From Iris pallida (lineage: Eukaryota; Streptophyta; Magnoliopsida; Asparagales; Iridaceae), in assembly GCA_029216955.1 (NCBI GenBank), contig JANAVB010004000.1:4596538-4660537 (forward strand): a stretch of DNA of 64,000 bases. The letters run 5' to 3'. Position 1 is the first letter of the stretch, and each line of letters begins with the position of its first letter. The position numbers were made by a program, and so were the translations under genes. Positions 33,840 through 46,323 of this stretch are shown here, one piece after another. The notes under the pieces were generated by a model, which was not told the origin of the DNA, did no database searches, and saw only the letters and a program-made list of their open reading frames with translations.

Positions 33840-35290
33840 TTGGTGTTTCCGACCGTGCCTTTGATATTCGGAGTACGAGACCAGCTGTTACCTTCCAACA
33901 AACTTTATATACAAGACCTAGATGAGTCCACATTCATTTAGGCATATCATGTCCCACTCAAACGCGTCCCCTTGTACCCTATTTTTATGATACGACTTTC
34001 GGATCAAAAAGGCAAACTTTAAACCTTACCGTGATACCGACGTACTTTTTGACCTCAATTAGAGATCGAACCTCGACCCAATATACAGTTGTGATCTTCT
34101 CAAAGCCCACTATGCACATGCTACTAGTGTGCCACTCAATTAAGGCCCATGTGCTACTTATACAAAAAATTCACAGAAGACGCATTTTTTGGCTTAAGGA
34201 ACCTAGTTAACCAACCCGGCTGCCAATTAGCCCAATCGCTTGAGTTGGAACATATTCTAGGTTACCCTAACCTAGTAGGAATAGTTCAGATTTATTTTAT
34301 GAGATATTGTCTAGCCAATATAGTTAAAATCCAAGATTATTCAATCAAAGATTGATGTCCAAATAGGGAACCCATTAAAACTCAGTTAAACCCATCCATG
34401 GCATATCGCCATACTTGGACTATAAACCAAACTTTGTGAAGTAAACTCTAGACCTATTATGTAGTCTCCATCTATTGGTTCACTAATCATTTTTCTATAA
34501 ATCCTATAACTGTGTCTCTTCGTAGCCTATGTTATGCGATGAATGGATTCCCACTATACCAACTTATTTTCGGTTATGCTTAACCAAAACTCTCATACTG
34601 TCTTGATGGAACATGGTTAATATATGGGCAAGATTAAATAAGTAATACCTAGAGTTCCTATAGAGTCTGTGACTATGATAATAATTACTTCTTATTTTTA
34701 TACATCTACTTGGAAATTGACCTTCTTAGAAGTCATATACTGTGCTTTCCAAAATTAACCAACTTCTATAAGTTGGGTAGAACCTTAAACGTAGTGTACT
34801 CTATCTTGATAGTGGGATGCTAAACTTGGATTGCATCCATAACCGTTCTCCCATCTGTTTAGAAGTTGTGATACGATCTTCATATTGCCTTTTATACCCC
34901 TTTGCTCGTGCGTTTAGATAACCACGGTAAATGATCGCCACCTTGATTCTTTAAATTTTGTTCTATCATAGAATCGTGTCTTAGTTTTAATTTTGAGAAC
35001 AAAATTCTCGAAGTGTATAGGCAATCCTCTCTAAGACTTTGTAAATGATTGGGATAGATTGGTTCCAATGGAACTAATAAAACATCGGTTCATAACGCCC
35101 ACTCCTATCCATATCATTGATACCCTCTACCGTGACTTTAACATTTGGAGCACGATACTATCCTTTCCTTCCAATAAACTTCGCACTCATGAACTAGACC
35201 TGTCAAGCTACATACGCGACATACTTGTCCCACACAAACGTTCCTTCTTGTGCTCCATTTTAAATACACCACCCGTATGACACATTTTCC
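33840..35290 (+). repeat. Diverged internal duplication, spacing about 1.25 kb
   Basis: 33845-34010 and 35100-35275 share an ordered series: GATATTCGGAGTACGA versus ACATTTGGAGCACGA, TACCTTCCAACAAACTT versus TTCCTTCCAATAAACTT, GACCTAG versus GACCTGT, and CATGTCCCACTCAAACG versus CTTGTCCCACACAAACG. Overall divergence is high, so the duplication is old. Confidence 0.6.
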
Positions 35291-35352
35291 CTTAGAACAA
35301 AACATAGAGGCCCATTTTCGTTCCATTTTGATTTAACCATGCAATATCGACT

Positions 35353-35357
35353 CATTT
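35353..35357 (+). repeat. Target-site duplication CATTT, left of outer chromovirus
   Basis: CATTT precedes TGTCTG; TATTT follows the 3' LTR at 59002-59006, one mismatch. Confidence 0.7.
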
Positions 35358-38300
35358 TGTCTGTACCACATTTTAACTTGAGGGTATTTTGGTTATTTTA
35401 ATTTTTGTGAATTATTTATTAATTTATTGAATTGGTGTTGTGATTTTTGACTTTTGCTACTTGAGACTATAGAGACGAGCCAAGAGTTTGACTTTGACCT
35501 TGGTGACTTAGTTAGCATGGTAGAATGGTGTAGGACCCTAATTTAGCTTAAGTTGACTCAAATTGACTTGAGTATGGCTAGGTTTTATAAGAAGATTGGA
35601 TGCTATGTGTTATTGGGCTTTTAGCTAGGAAGTTGAGACAACTAGCTAGTAAACCAGTCCTATGGCCCATTTCCCTTTAGAAACCCTAACCCTAACCTAC
35701 TTGTGGCCGGCCATGAGCAGCCCATAGGGAGACCCCAACCCCTATGTAATGTATCTTAGTGTTCACTTGCCTATTTTAGAAATCTTCCTTCAGAAACCCA
35801 AATAGTTCTACCCCAAATCATCAAATCTCACCATTTCTCCCCCAAACTGATCCCACTCACTTGAATTGGACGTCAATTCTGGAGTAGAGGCTGAAGGGAG
35901 CTTGCTTGCTAGGTTTGGAGCTCACTTGGCCATTGGAGAAGGACTTCTCATTTTGGGGCTTTTCGATTGAATCTCTCCCAATAGGTAAATGCCCCCAAAT
36001 CCCATTAAATTTTTGTTTTCTCTTCATGATAGCATGCATCTAGGTGTCCCCTAGCGGTAGAGTGAGTTTGGTAGGAATTTGTATCATTTTGATATGCGTA
36101 TCAGACACGTATCAGTGTCCTAGAGTAGGCGTTTGATGAAATGCTTATGGGAACTTTTTATTTGTATTTTCTTAAACTAATTTCATGAATTGATAGCCCT
36201 ATACATGTGATTTCGATTCCCCATGCTCTGAGCTCAATCTCGTGTCGTTTTTATATCCTATTTTTGGTTGGACAAGCCGCACGAGCCCCTCGCGCACGTG
36301 TCCTGCTACCCGAGTGGATTTACGGACACAATGCGATACGAGGACTCGTGCCACTTGGCACGAGGGTAGGGGCACCCTCTGACACGACTCCCTCAAAGTT
36401 TGACACGATTTCATCACGTGGATTTCGAGAAATCGTGTATGCATAGGGTTTACACTGACACATACGCACGAGTTTTCACTCTTTGATACGCGTGTCGTGC
36501 AGCATGGACAAGTGACGTGGATGTCTCGTGTTGTATCGACAGTATAGCCCTAGTGTTAGGCTACGTGTGGACACGAGCACGAGATATGTCGTGGCTCGTA
36601 TTGTGTCCACGAGCCCGTGTCCTCACCGTACGAGGCTGTCTGTGCACAAGTTGACTGTGTATATTTTGTTGCTATTTGATACTTCTTGTCCACTGTTATT
36701 GGACACGAGTCACACCCCATGACACATATAACATGCCTAATTGTCTGTATACATTTAATAGTTGATTTATTTGGGTTTTCAAAATCAATATGTGGTTCAT
36801 GTTGCATTAATACACGAGTAACCTGAGAACAGTTTATAGAACCTGAGAACTGAGTTTACCTAACCTGAGTGCTTGTTTAGAGTCTGAGAACATGCAATAC
36901 ATTCCTGTGTTAACTTGAACATGTTGTAAAACTGAGAATTCATTGCATGAACCTGAGCATGTATACATAAAACCTGAGAATGCATCTCAGTTTTATATCC
37001 ATAATTTTTTATTTTATGAGAATTGGATTGGGATGAAGGATTGTTGAATGCTTGTATGTATTCATGTAATATTGAATGATAGAACTGGGATTATAGGTTG
37101 CAATATTGGTATGGTCTGAAATCAAAAACTGAAAAGTGAATGTATGTTATATATTTATATAGAAATCTGAGTTTCACATTACACCCTTCACTATACTGTT
37201 ACACTCTTGATTGACACACACACACCCTACCACTACTGCCACTGTCACACTATACTCACATTACATGTTATCACTCTATATTGACACTATGACACCCTAA
37301 TATATTCATACCATATATTCTACACACACACACTCACATATATATACATGTGAAACTAACTTTGACACTATACACTTACCTCTATAGGCCTATATGTATA
37401 TGATGTGAATGATGGATAATGTGAATGCACATATGTATATGTATTGCTATTTGTATTATAGGCAATAGACATATATATGATGTATATATTAGTATATATA
37501 TATATATACCTTGGTGTGATACTTGTTGTATTTGTGCTTATGTTAGCCAAGATTGCATAGGCTAGGTTTGGTTAGGCGTAGAATGACTTGTTAGACTAGA
37601 TTAGACTTAGAATAGATTGGTTGACCAAGTTTGACTAGGATTGTTGACTAGAGTTGACCAAGAGTTGACTTTAGTCTATAATGACCTAGAAATCATATAA
37701 AGTGTATTGTAATCTTCAATATCACTTTCTGGACATGTTGTGACTTGTGTTGCTCTAAATAGGACTCATCTACTCTGTTTGGACATCTATACTCATCGGA
37801 CACTCAGGATATCAGGCGAGTACATTTTCTGACCGTTTCATACATGCTGGGATTTATATTTATGCTCTAGATTACATTACTTGATGCTGTCACATTATTA
37901 ACACAGATTGGTACTATACGGATCCTTTCATGAGATGTTATCCTCCTCGGGAGCATCGGGATACGTCATATCATGTGCTTTTCACGTACATCATTTATTC
38001 ATGTGCTTTCATCATTCATGTGCACTCTTGTGATTCATGTACTCTCATGTTCACAGAGCCCTCTATGTATACTTCATGTGCACCCATTATGGGCCCCCAC
38101 GTAAAATCATGTGCAATAACATAACTTGTTTGGATCTTTGTGTATTGATTGGGGTATGGGGGAGTATAAATGGTCTTGTGAACAATTCCAAAGTAGTGTA
38201 ATCATGTGCGAACTCTTTAGTGTAATCATGTACAAATTCAAGCCATTTACATGTCTATCTTGTACTCTACATCACTAGCCACTGATAGTTCTTTACTTAT

Positions 38301-38936
38301 AGTAGATATTTCCTTACAGTCATCTTTTTTACTTCATGTATATTCTTCAGCGTTTCATGTATCTTACTCTATAGCATGCTTATATTTTCTGTCATGATAT
38401 GAACTACGTGAGATGTGTTGTGCTCGTTCCTGTCCTGACTGGACCTGTTGAAATATTATAGATGCCATTGAGAAGTTCTGTCCTACGTATTATGGAGCAG
38501 GCCAAGATGACACCTGCGAGATGGACTCCTAGGAGGACCCAGTCCTTGCAGAGGATATTACCCCAGTAGTCTAGGCTAGTTAGCTAGACTAGTTATCTTA
38601 CTTTATTGTCTTATCTTATTTGGATACATTATGTATATATTTGGGATCTTGTTATTCTGGATGTTTGTGGAGATGTTATCTGAGTCACTTAGACTTCTTC
38701 TCCTATTGTATTTTATTTGGTGTTCTTCATATCATATCTATCTTATCGTATTTCTACCATAGTTGTGATTGAGCTGTACATTTCTGTATTGTCCTCTGTT
38801 TGGAGAGTATATACTATACTGGTACCTTATGATTGTAAGATATATGTGACCTAGGATAGCGTTCTACCTCCGACACTGCGGCGTAGGCTGGACGTACCTA
38901 CTTCTCATGCCCCTATACTGGGTGCGGGTCGTGACA
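35358..38936 (+). mobile_element. 5' LTR of the outer Ty3/gypsy chromovirus (3579 bp)
   Basis: Runs from TGTCTGTACCAC to GGGTCGTGACA. It matches 44061-45799 and 57174-59001 almost throughout. Features are a CACGAG-rich stretch (36270-36740), repeated CTGAGAAC words (36820-36990), a CACACAC block, TTGACC/GTTGAC words (37610-37680), and CATGTGC words (37970-38110). An ACGTATTATGGAGCAGG block near the end resembles the ends of family A and inner chromovirus LTRs. Related in layout to the LTR at 1-3741. Confidence 0.9.
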
Positions 38937-39178
38937 CCTTTTTAGTGGTAGCCCATGCAGGTCTAAATTTGTATTGGTATTCGAACTAGAGTATCACTAC
39001 AGCCTGCAGTAGGATGTAGAATATAGTTTTGAGGTACTCAATCACATTAGAAAAACTCTTATCCAATACTTGCCATATAAATTCTTGTTGATTAAATGCT
39101 TTCCTTTGAAAATAAACTGTCCTCCTTTGATTTTTTTGCTTCATTCTCAGTAATTGCTTCTTGTTTGATCTGTCTTCA
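38937..39178 (+). other. Leader and primer-site region of the outer chromovirus
   Basis: Follows the 5' LTR. CTTTTTAGTGGTAGCCCATGCAGG is a degenerate version of the TTTTTGTGGTGGCCCATGCAGG seen after the family A and inner chromovirus LTRs, so the position is conserved. No coding sequence recognised. Confidence 0.55.
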
Positions 39179-40560
39179 GGATGGTTATGGAGACGATCTC
39201 ATCGCTCCGGTCCGGAGGATACTATCGAGAGGTCGGCCACCTCTCGTCCCGTTCAGTAGGGCCTCGAGACCGCAGCTCTTGTTATGCCAGCTCAGGTTGG
39301 TGTTTCTGCTGTATTTAGAGGTGCACCTCTGCCTGTACAAAGACCTTCCCCCATCATTCCTGATTTCTCTCAGCAACAGCCGCCTTCAGGATCGGTTGAC
39401 ACAGCACAGCTGTTCACCTTCTTTTAGAGGATAGTGGAGGCCCAGCGGCAGCAGTCCGCTCATTTTCACCATAGCATAGAGAGTGCCTATAAGCTTGCCT
39501 GACGACGGTGGAGAGAGTCATTGCGCAGCCCCAGGCAGGCCAGATGTAGCAGTATCAACTGAGGACACCAGGGATTCAGGAGTTCCAAAATATGTATCCG
39601 CAGGACTTCTGCGGCACATAGGGGATTCTGTATGCGGATGACTGGATAGAGCACATCGAGAAGATCTTCCGGCTGGCGGAGATTCCAGTACGACTACAGA
39701 TTGAGGCGGCAGGTAGTCAGATGCAGGACCTGGCCCGCACATGGTACCAAACGGACCCGACTGTCGGTACAGATGGACAAAATTGGGCAGCCTTCAAGAA
39801 GCTATTCAAGAAGAAGTTTTCCCTGACACAGCTCTTGGCGCCCTGGAGATGCAGTTTGAGAGCTTAATTCAGGGCAGTCAGACTGTCGAGTAGTACACAT
39901 GGAAGTTCTGCCGTCTGGACAGATTTGTTGAAGGACTCATTGAGACGGCGAAGGCTCAAAGATTCTGGAAGGGGTTAGTCAAGGAGGTTAAGTCCTTGAC
40001 CAAGAGTGACCGAAGTGCCACTTTTGAAAAGATTGTGGTAGGTGCCCTAGCAACAGAGGATGATCTTGAGCTGAACCTCAAGAGGGGACGAGACGCTAAT
40101 GGAGCCAGCAGCAGCGGAGGTCAGGCCAAGAGGCCTCACTTTCAGCAGCAGCAGTAGCACCAACACCAGCAGAGGCAGTTCCAGCCACAACAGTTCCAGG
40201 GGCAAGGCCGTGCACCTTTCCAGCAGGCGCAGCAGCAGCAGTCAAGATTTTAGCCACATACACTAAGACAACAGCCCATTAGTTGTGGCATCTGCAAGAA
40301 GCTAGGGCATGTATGGAATGACTGCAGGAAGAGGCTCGGGAAGTGCCTACTCTACGGTTTGATGGAGCACCAGCTGAAGGAGTGTTCCATGTCTTCGGGA
40401 CGAGCAGTTCATAGAGCGGGAGCCATGGCTCCAGTAGTACAGCAGAAGAGACAATTACAGACTCAGCAGCAGAGGTTCATTCAAACCAGCAGTATGCCAG
40501 GGGAGGTCAGCAGGGGCGAGCATTTGCCATAGCAACTGAGGACGCAGAGGCTATCAGAGA
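39179..40560 (+). pseudogene. Gag of the outer chromovirus, decayed
   Basis: A broken series of frames. A retrotransposon Gag core is readable around 39628-39870 (DDWIEHIEKIFRLAEI, TWYQTDP, FKKLFKKKFSL). A Gln-rich tract follows (40110-40250). A zinc knuckle CGICKKLGHVWNDC is at 40284-40324, and a second CCHC-like unit (40344-40385) has Tyr in place of the second Cys. Stops near 39868, 39888, 40157 and 40251 plus shifts prevent any full protein. Confidence 0.8.
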
Positions 40561-42083
40561 GCTGATCGCAGGTTCTATTCTTTTCGACTATATTCCATCT
40601 TTTGCATTGTTCGATTCTGGGCTTCCTACAGCTTCGTGTCTGTATCTTTTTCTATTAGACACTATCTTATTACTGAATCATTGCCCAGGACTTGCAAGAT
40701 CATGACCGGGAGTGGCATCATCCTTGTTTGTAATATTTACAAGGGTCGGAGAGTTGATTTGGGAACCGAGAACTTGATGTGAGTCTGCTCATGATGCTAC
40801 TACCGAACTACGATATCGTGCTCAATATGGATTGGATGAGCAGGCACCATGCCAGTATAGATTGCCATGGGGGTAGAGTTCTATTCAGAGCGCCAGAAGA
40901 GCAAGATTTCGAGTTCACCGGACGGCAGGCGGAGCAGAGCAGCGGAGTCTTCTGTAGAGTATCAGTTGAGGAGCAGGAAGTGCCACACCCTTTGATAGCG
41001 AAGTTTATGGACGTCTTTCCGAAGGATTTGCCAGGACTACCACCGGACAGAGACGTGGAGTTCTCTATAGACTTAGTGCCCGGTGGAGAGCCGATATCCC
41101 AGCACGTCTATAGGGTAAACAACAGTGAGCTGGTAGAGTTGAAGAATCAGGTAGATGAGCTGCTGGACAAGGGCTTCTTCCGATCGAGTTCTTCACCATG
41201 GGGTGCATCGGTACTGTTTGTACCGAAAAAGGATGGGTCGGTCAGGATGTGTATCGACTACAGGGCACTCAACAACCTCACGATCAAGATCAAGTACCGG
41301 TTGCCGAGGATCGACGATCTCTTCGATCAGCTGAGTAGGGCGAGGGTATTTTTTAAGATTATTCTGAGGTCAGGCTACCATCAGGTAAAGGTAAAGAAGG
41401 AGGATATCCCGAAGACATCATTTAGGACGCGGTATGGCCAGTTTGAGTTCATGGTGATGTCGTTTGGGTTGACTAATGCCCCAGCGGTATTCATGAACCT
41501 GATGAACAAGGTGTTCCACCAGTACTTGGACAAGTTCGTGGTGGTGTTCATCGATAATATCTTGGTGTACTCGAAGATCGAGGTGGAGCATGAGAAGCAC
41601 TTGAGAGTGGTTCTGGAGACTCTCAGGAGGGAGAAGCTTTATGGCAAGCTCTCGAAGTATGAGTTCTTTCTGGACCGAGTTGACTTATGTGGTCATGTGG
41701 TGGCTGGAGATGGGATCTCAGTTGACCCGAAGAAGATCACGGCAGTTGAGGCTTGGGCAGCACCGAGTTCAGTAGCGAAGATAAGGAGCATCTTGGGATT
41801 GGCAGGCTACTATAGGAGATTCGTGTATAATTTCTTCCGGGTTGCAGAGCTATTGACTAGGCCGACCCGGAAGGATGCAAAGTTTATCTGGTCAAAGGAG
41901 TGTCAGGTCACTTTTGATGAGTTGAAGGAACGGCTGACGACAGCTCCGATGCTGACATTGCCATCAGGATCAGGCGGGTTCACTATCTACAGCGACGCCT
42001 TGGGGAAGGGTTTGGGTTGCGTGTTGCAGCAGCATGGGAAGGTGATTACCTATGCTTCCAGGCAGGCAGTTATGTCCCTATAA
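40561..42083 (+). pseudogene. Protease and reverse transcriptase of the outer chromovirus
   Basis: The protease active site reads LFDSG at about 40610-40621, but the following residues are disrupted. A 434-codon frame (40779-42083) gives the protease end ([15 protein letters not shown]), the linker [16 protein letters not shown], and a nearly whole RT ([48 protein letters not shown]). The catalytic box reads FIDNILVY (41547-41564), Asn replacing the second Asp, so the enzyme would be inactive. Early RNase H starts at about 41985 ([11 protein letters not shown]). The frame stops at 42081. Confidence 0.88.
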
Positions 42084-42650
42084 GATGAACTACCCGACCC
42101 ACCACTTGGAGTTGGCAGCAGTTATATTTGTTTTGAAGTTGTGGAAATACTATTTATACGGAGAGCGGGTGGAGATCTTTACAAATCATAAGAGCTTGAA
42201 GTATGTGTTTACACAGAAGGAGCTCAACATGAGGCTGTGCTGATAGTTGGAGTTGATGAAGGGATTCTATATTTCTTTGCTGTATCACCCAGGAAAGACC
42301 AACGTGGTTGTCGATGCCTTGAGTAGGTATCGGACGGCCATGTGTTTGACGATGGATCGTGACTTGCTAGAAGATTTGAAGAGCATGTGGAGCGAGGTAG
42401 TTGTGCCAGGAGTTCAGATACAGATGTGGGGCCTTAAGATTCAGTCGGACTTGATAGAGAGGATCAAGTCGACTCAGTTCGAGGATGTTGCTCTGCGGTA
42501 TATCCGAGAGCAGGTTCGAGCAGGATTGTTGGATGATGAGTTTGTTTTTACAGAGGATAGCGCATTAAGGTACGATTCCAGACTGTGTATGCTCAGTGGA
42601 GAGCTTCGGGAGCATGTCATGCAAGAGACCCACCGTTCATAATAGTCTAT
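42052..42650 (+). pseudogene. RNase H and connection region of the outer chromovirus
   Basis: Reads [22 protein letters not shown] (the RNase H Glu) and [10 protein letters not shown], then after TGA at 42241 LLYHPGKTNVVVDALSR. The following 100 residues are the usual linker to integrase (AGLLDDEFVFTEDSALRYDSRLCM). Stops at 42241 and 42642 are the visible damage. Confidence 0.85.
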
Positions 42651-43980
42651 ACATTCAGTTGCCAACAAGATGTATAGGTATCTGAGGGAGCATGTTTGGT
42701 GGTATGGGATGAAGCAGGAGGTAGCTCGCTTCGTAGCCAAATGTTTGGTCTGTCAGCAGGTAAAGACAGAGAGGGAGAGGCCAGGAGCTTTGTTGCAGCC
42801 ATTGTCCATTCCAGAGTGGAAGTGGGTGCACCTCACGATGGACTTTGTTTCTGGATTACCGCGTACATAAGGAGGGAAAGACGCGATTTGGGTTATCGTA
42901 GACAGGTTGACCAAATTAGCTCACTTTTTGCCATTTAAAGTGGGTACGTCTACTGAGAGGCTAGTAGAGATGTATATGCAACATATTGTCAGGGTACCCA
43001 GAGTTCCGTTGAGCATTGTATCGGATTGGGATAGTCGCTTTACTTCTCATTTTTGGCGGAGTCTACAGACTAGTTTGGGCACTTAGCTTAAGTTCAGTTT
43101 TGCTTACCACCCTCAGACGGACAGACAGTAAGAAGGACTATTCAGACACTTGAGGACATGCTGCGAACCTATGTCATGGATTTTGGATGATCCTGGGAAG
43201 ATCACATGCACTTAGTAGAGTTTGCAGGCAACAACGGTTTTCATGCCAGTATTGTGATGTCACCATTCGAGGTACTGTACGGAAGATTATGTCGTACACC
43301 CTTGTCTTGGGATGATATTGGAGAGCGAGCTTTATTGGAACCTGAGATGGTTGTGGATGCAGCCAAGAAGATGAAGCTCATCGGAGATCGATTTACGTGG
43401 CACAGGACAGACATCGGCACTGGGCAGACAGCCACCGTACACCCTTGGAGTTTTAGGTATAACTTAGGGATAGGATTAGAATTAGGAGTTATTTTGTTTG
43501 TGATTTTGTTTGATCATGTTTGAATATATTAGTAATTGAGACCTTATTTGTGATTAGGTTGAAGATCTGGTTTTCTTGAGGATATCTCTGACACGTGGTA
43601 CGATACATTTTGGTGGAGGTAGAAAGCTTAGCCCGCGCTTCATCCGACCTTTTATGATCAATGAGAGAGTCGATGACGTGGCTTACAGGCTAGACTTGCC
43701 ACCTGTATTAGTGGGAGTCTATAACGTATTCCACGTGTCGCAGTTGAGACGGTATGTGGCAGATCCTAGCCATGTACTCGATCACTTAGAGATTGAGGTG
43801 GGACCTACTCTTAGCTATCCAAAGCAGCCTGTAGAGATTCTGGATCGACGATAGAAGGTTCTGAGGAACCAGGTGATACCATTGGTTCGCGTTGCATGGA
43901 GGCATCATTCTATAGAAGAGTCTACTTGGGATGGGGAGGATGAGATGCGCGAGCGATACCCATATCTTTTTGGACCTTGA
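42651..43980 (+). pseudogene. Integrase with C-terminal chromodomain of the outer chromovirus
   Basis: Zinc-binding start (MYRYLREHVWWYGM..CLVCQQVK, 42670-42760). A core with LTMDFVSGLP, IVSDWDSRFTSHFW (about 43017) and a shifted QTDGQ-like segment. A C-terminal module follows with RGTIHFGGGRKLSPRF, VYNVFHVSQLRRYV, and a chromodomain-like end (43820-43979: VEILDRR, stop, KVLRNQVIPLVRVAWRHH, STWDGEDEMRERYPYLF). That ending is typical of the Tekay/Del group of chromoviruses. Stops at 42868, 43084 and 43852, shifts, and a 101-bp insertion at 43457 inactivate it. Confidence 0.85.
43457..43557 (+). other. 101-bp AT-rich, intron-like insertion in the integrase C-terminus
   Basis: The segment begins GTATAA and ends TTAG, and the hexamer TTAGGT occurs at both edges (43453-43458 and 43554-43559). 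Coding similarity to chromovirus integrase (WADSHR..PLEF before, DLVFLRI after) is contiguous across it. It is 65-70% A+T and T-rich. It may be a small insertion with a duplicated hexamer or a new intron-like sequence. Confidence 0.6.
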
Positions 43981-44060
43981 GGTATGATTGTCTATCCTTT
44001 TCATCAGTTCAGTTTTCCCTTTCAATTTCGAGGATGAAATTCTTTTAAGGAGGTTAGATT
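43981..44060 (+). other. 3' untranslated region and polypurine tract of the outer chromovirus
   Basis: Contains TTTCGAGGATGAAATTCTTTTAAGGAGG followed by TTAGATT and the LTR start TGTCAC. The GAGGATGAAATTCTTTTAAG word is shared with the family A interior end (GAGGACGAAATTCTTTTAAG) and the inner chromovirus (GAGGATGAAATTTTCTTTAAG). Confidence 0.75.
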
Positions 44061-45741
44061 TGTCACTACCACATTTTAGCTTGAGGGTATTTTGCTCATT
44101 TTGATTTTTGTGAATTATTTATTAATTTATTGCATTGGTGTTGTAATTTTTGACTTTTGCTTGTTGAGACTATAGAGACTAGTCTAGAGTTTGACTTTGA
44201 CCTTGGTGACTTAGTTAGCATTATAAAATGGTGTGGGACCCTAATTTAGCTTAAGTTGACTCAAGTTGACTTGAGTATGGCTAGGTTTTTTAAGGAGATT
44301 GGGTGATATGTGTTATTGGACTTTTAGCTAGGAAGTTGAGACAACTAGCAAGTGAACAAGGCCTATGGCCCATTTTTCTTTAGAAACCCTAACCTACTTG
44401 TGGCCAGCCATGAACAGCCCATAGGGAGACCCCAATACCTATATAATGTCGCTTAGTGTTCACTTGCCTCTTTTAGAAACCCCCTTTCAAAACCCTAATA
44501 GTTCTTTCCCAAATCATCAAATCTTACCATTCCTCCACCAAATTGATCCCACTCACCTGCATTGGAGGTCAATTCTGCAGTAGAGGCTGAAGAGAGCTTG
44601 CTTGCTAGGTTTGGAGCTCACTTGGCCATTGGAGGAGGACTTCCCATTTTGGGGCTTTTCGATTGAATCTCTCCCAATAGGTAAATGCCCCCAAATCCTA
44701 TTAAAATTTTGTTTTGTCTTAATGATAGCATGCATCTAGGTGTCCCCTAGCTGTAGAGTGAGTTTGGTAGAAATTCCTATCGTTTTGATACGTGTATCGG
44801 ACATATATCAGTATCCTAGAGTAGGTGTTTGATGAAATGCTTGTGAGAACTTTTTTATTTGTATTTTCTTAAACTAATTTCATGAATTGATAGCCCTATA
44901 CATGTGATTTCGATTCCCCATGCTCTGAGCTCAATATCGTGTCATTTACGTGTCCTATTTCGGGCTGGACATGTCGCACGAGCCCCTCGCACGCGTGTCC
45001 TGCAACCAGAGTGGATTTGCAGACACAATGTAATACGAGGACTCTTGGTACTTGGCACGAGGGTTGGGGCACCCTATGTCACGACTCCCTTGAAGTTTGA
45101 TACGATTTCATCACGTGTATTTTAAGAAATCATGCATGCACAGGGTTTACACCGACACGTACGTACGAGTTTTCACTCTCTGATACGAGTGTCGTGCAGC
45201 GTGGACACGTGATGTGGATGTCTCGTGTTCTGTCGACTGTGTAACCCTAGTGTTGGGCTACGTATGGACACGAGCACGAGATGTGTCGTGGCTCGTGTTG
45301 TGTCCATGAGCCCGTGTCCTCACCGCACGAGGCTGTCTGTGCACAAGTTCACTGTGTGTGTTTTGTTGCTACTTGACACTTTGTGTCCACTGTTATTGGA
45401 CACGAATCACACCCCCACGACACCTATAACATGCCTAATTGTCTGTACTCGTTTAATGGTTGATTTATTTGGGTTTTCTAAATCAATTTGGGTTTATGTT
45501 GCATTAATACACGAGTAACCTGAGAACAGTTTGTAGAACCTGAGAACTGAGTTTACCTAACCTGTGTGCCTGTTTAGAATCTGAGAACATGCAATACATT
45601 CCTGTGTTAACTTGAACATGTTGTAAAACTGAGAATTCATTGCATGAACCTGAGCATGTATGCATAAAACCTGAGAATGCATCTCAGTTTTATATCCACA
45701 GTTTTTCCATTTTCTGGGAATTGAATTGGGATGAAGGATTG

Positions 45742-46274
45742 TTGAATGTTTGTATGCGTTCATGTAATGTTGAATGATAGAACTGGGATTATAGGATGTT
45801 GTCAACCCCCAATATTTTTCTAATTAATTTTGTACTTTAAATTATTTTTTACTATATTAATCTTGAATTAAATAATTAGTTGATATATATGTATATATAT
45901 AAATATGTATGCTTGTGTTGCATGATATTTTAATTTCTACTAAATTTAGTGTACAAATGTTATAAATTTTTTTTTGATACTTATTTACAATTTATAGGAT
46001 TCTCATGTGTATTGAATATTTGTATGCGTTCATGTAATGTTGAATGATAGAACGGGAATTAATGGTTGTTGTCAGCCCCCAATATTTTTCTAATTAATTT
46101 AGTACTTTAAATTATTTTTTACTATATTATTTTTGAATTAAATAATTAGTTGATATATATGTATATATATAAATATGTATGCTTGTGTTGCATGATATTT
46201 TAGTTGCTACTAAATATAGTGTACAAATGTTATAAATTTTTTTTTGATACTTATTTACAATTTATAGGATTCTC

Positions 46275-46281
<7 letters not shown>
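45742..46281 (+). repeat. 270-bp tandem duplication across an insertion junction
   Basis: 45742-46011 and 46012-46281 repeat one another at an exact offset of 270. Each unit has about 58 bp of outer-LTR flank followed by about 212 bp of inner LTR start (TGTCAACCCCC or TGTCAGCCCCC). The second copy retains the target duplication GTTGT (46065-46069); the first reads GATGT. Confidence 0.93.
46065..46069 (+). repeat. Target-site duplication GTTGT, left of inner chromovirus
   Basis: GTTGT precedes TGTCAGCC and is repeated at 57169-57173 after the 3' LTR. Confidence 0.9.

Positions 46282-46323
<42 letters not shown>

Larger units (their letters stand above)
32599..35357 (+). mobile_element. Non-coding interior of a plus-strand family A (LARD-like) element
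   Basis: Begins with TTTTTGTGGTGGCCCATGC after the LTR end. Bases up to about 33450 align, diverged, with the reverse complement of 17652-18978 (shared GGATCTCATCCACA, GTGCTT..AGAGGTTAG, GGTAGAATGCCT, and ATTAGAATCGG around the loss-of-primer segment). There is no gag-pol frame. Further on, blocks near 33840-34050 and 35095-35290 resemble each other, and the word AACTTCTATAAGTTGGGTAGA occurs at 34760 and again at 59500. The interior continues after the inserted chromovirus at 59002. Confidence 0.7.

Noticed and set aside
36240..36740. Repeated CACGAG/CTCGTG words as a possible array
   Set aside because: Irregular spacing, no conserved unit, and the same text is in the sister LTR at 44940-45420; LTR composition.
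45800..46011. Alternative 5' end of the inner chromovirus
   Set aside because: It is the distal copy of a 270-bp tandem duplication; the intact TSD and continuous LTR begin at 46065-46070.
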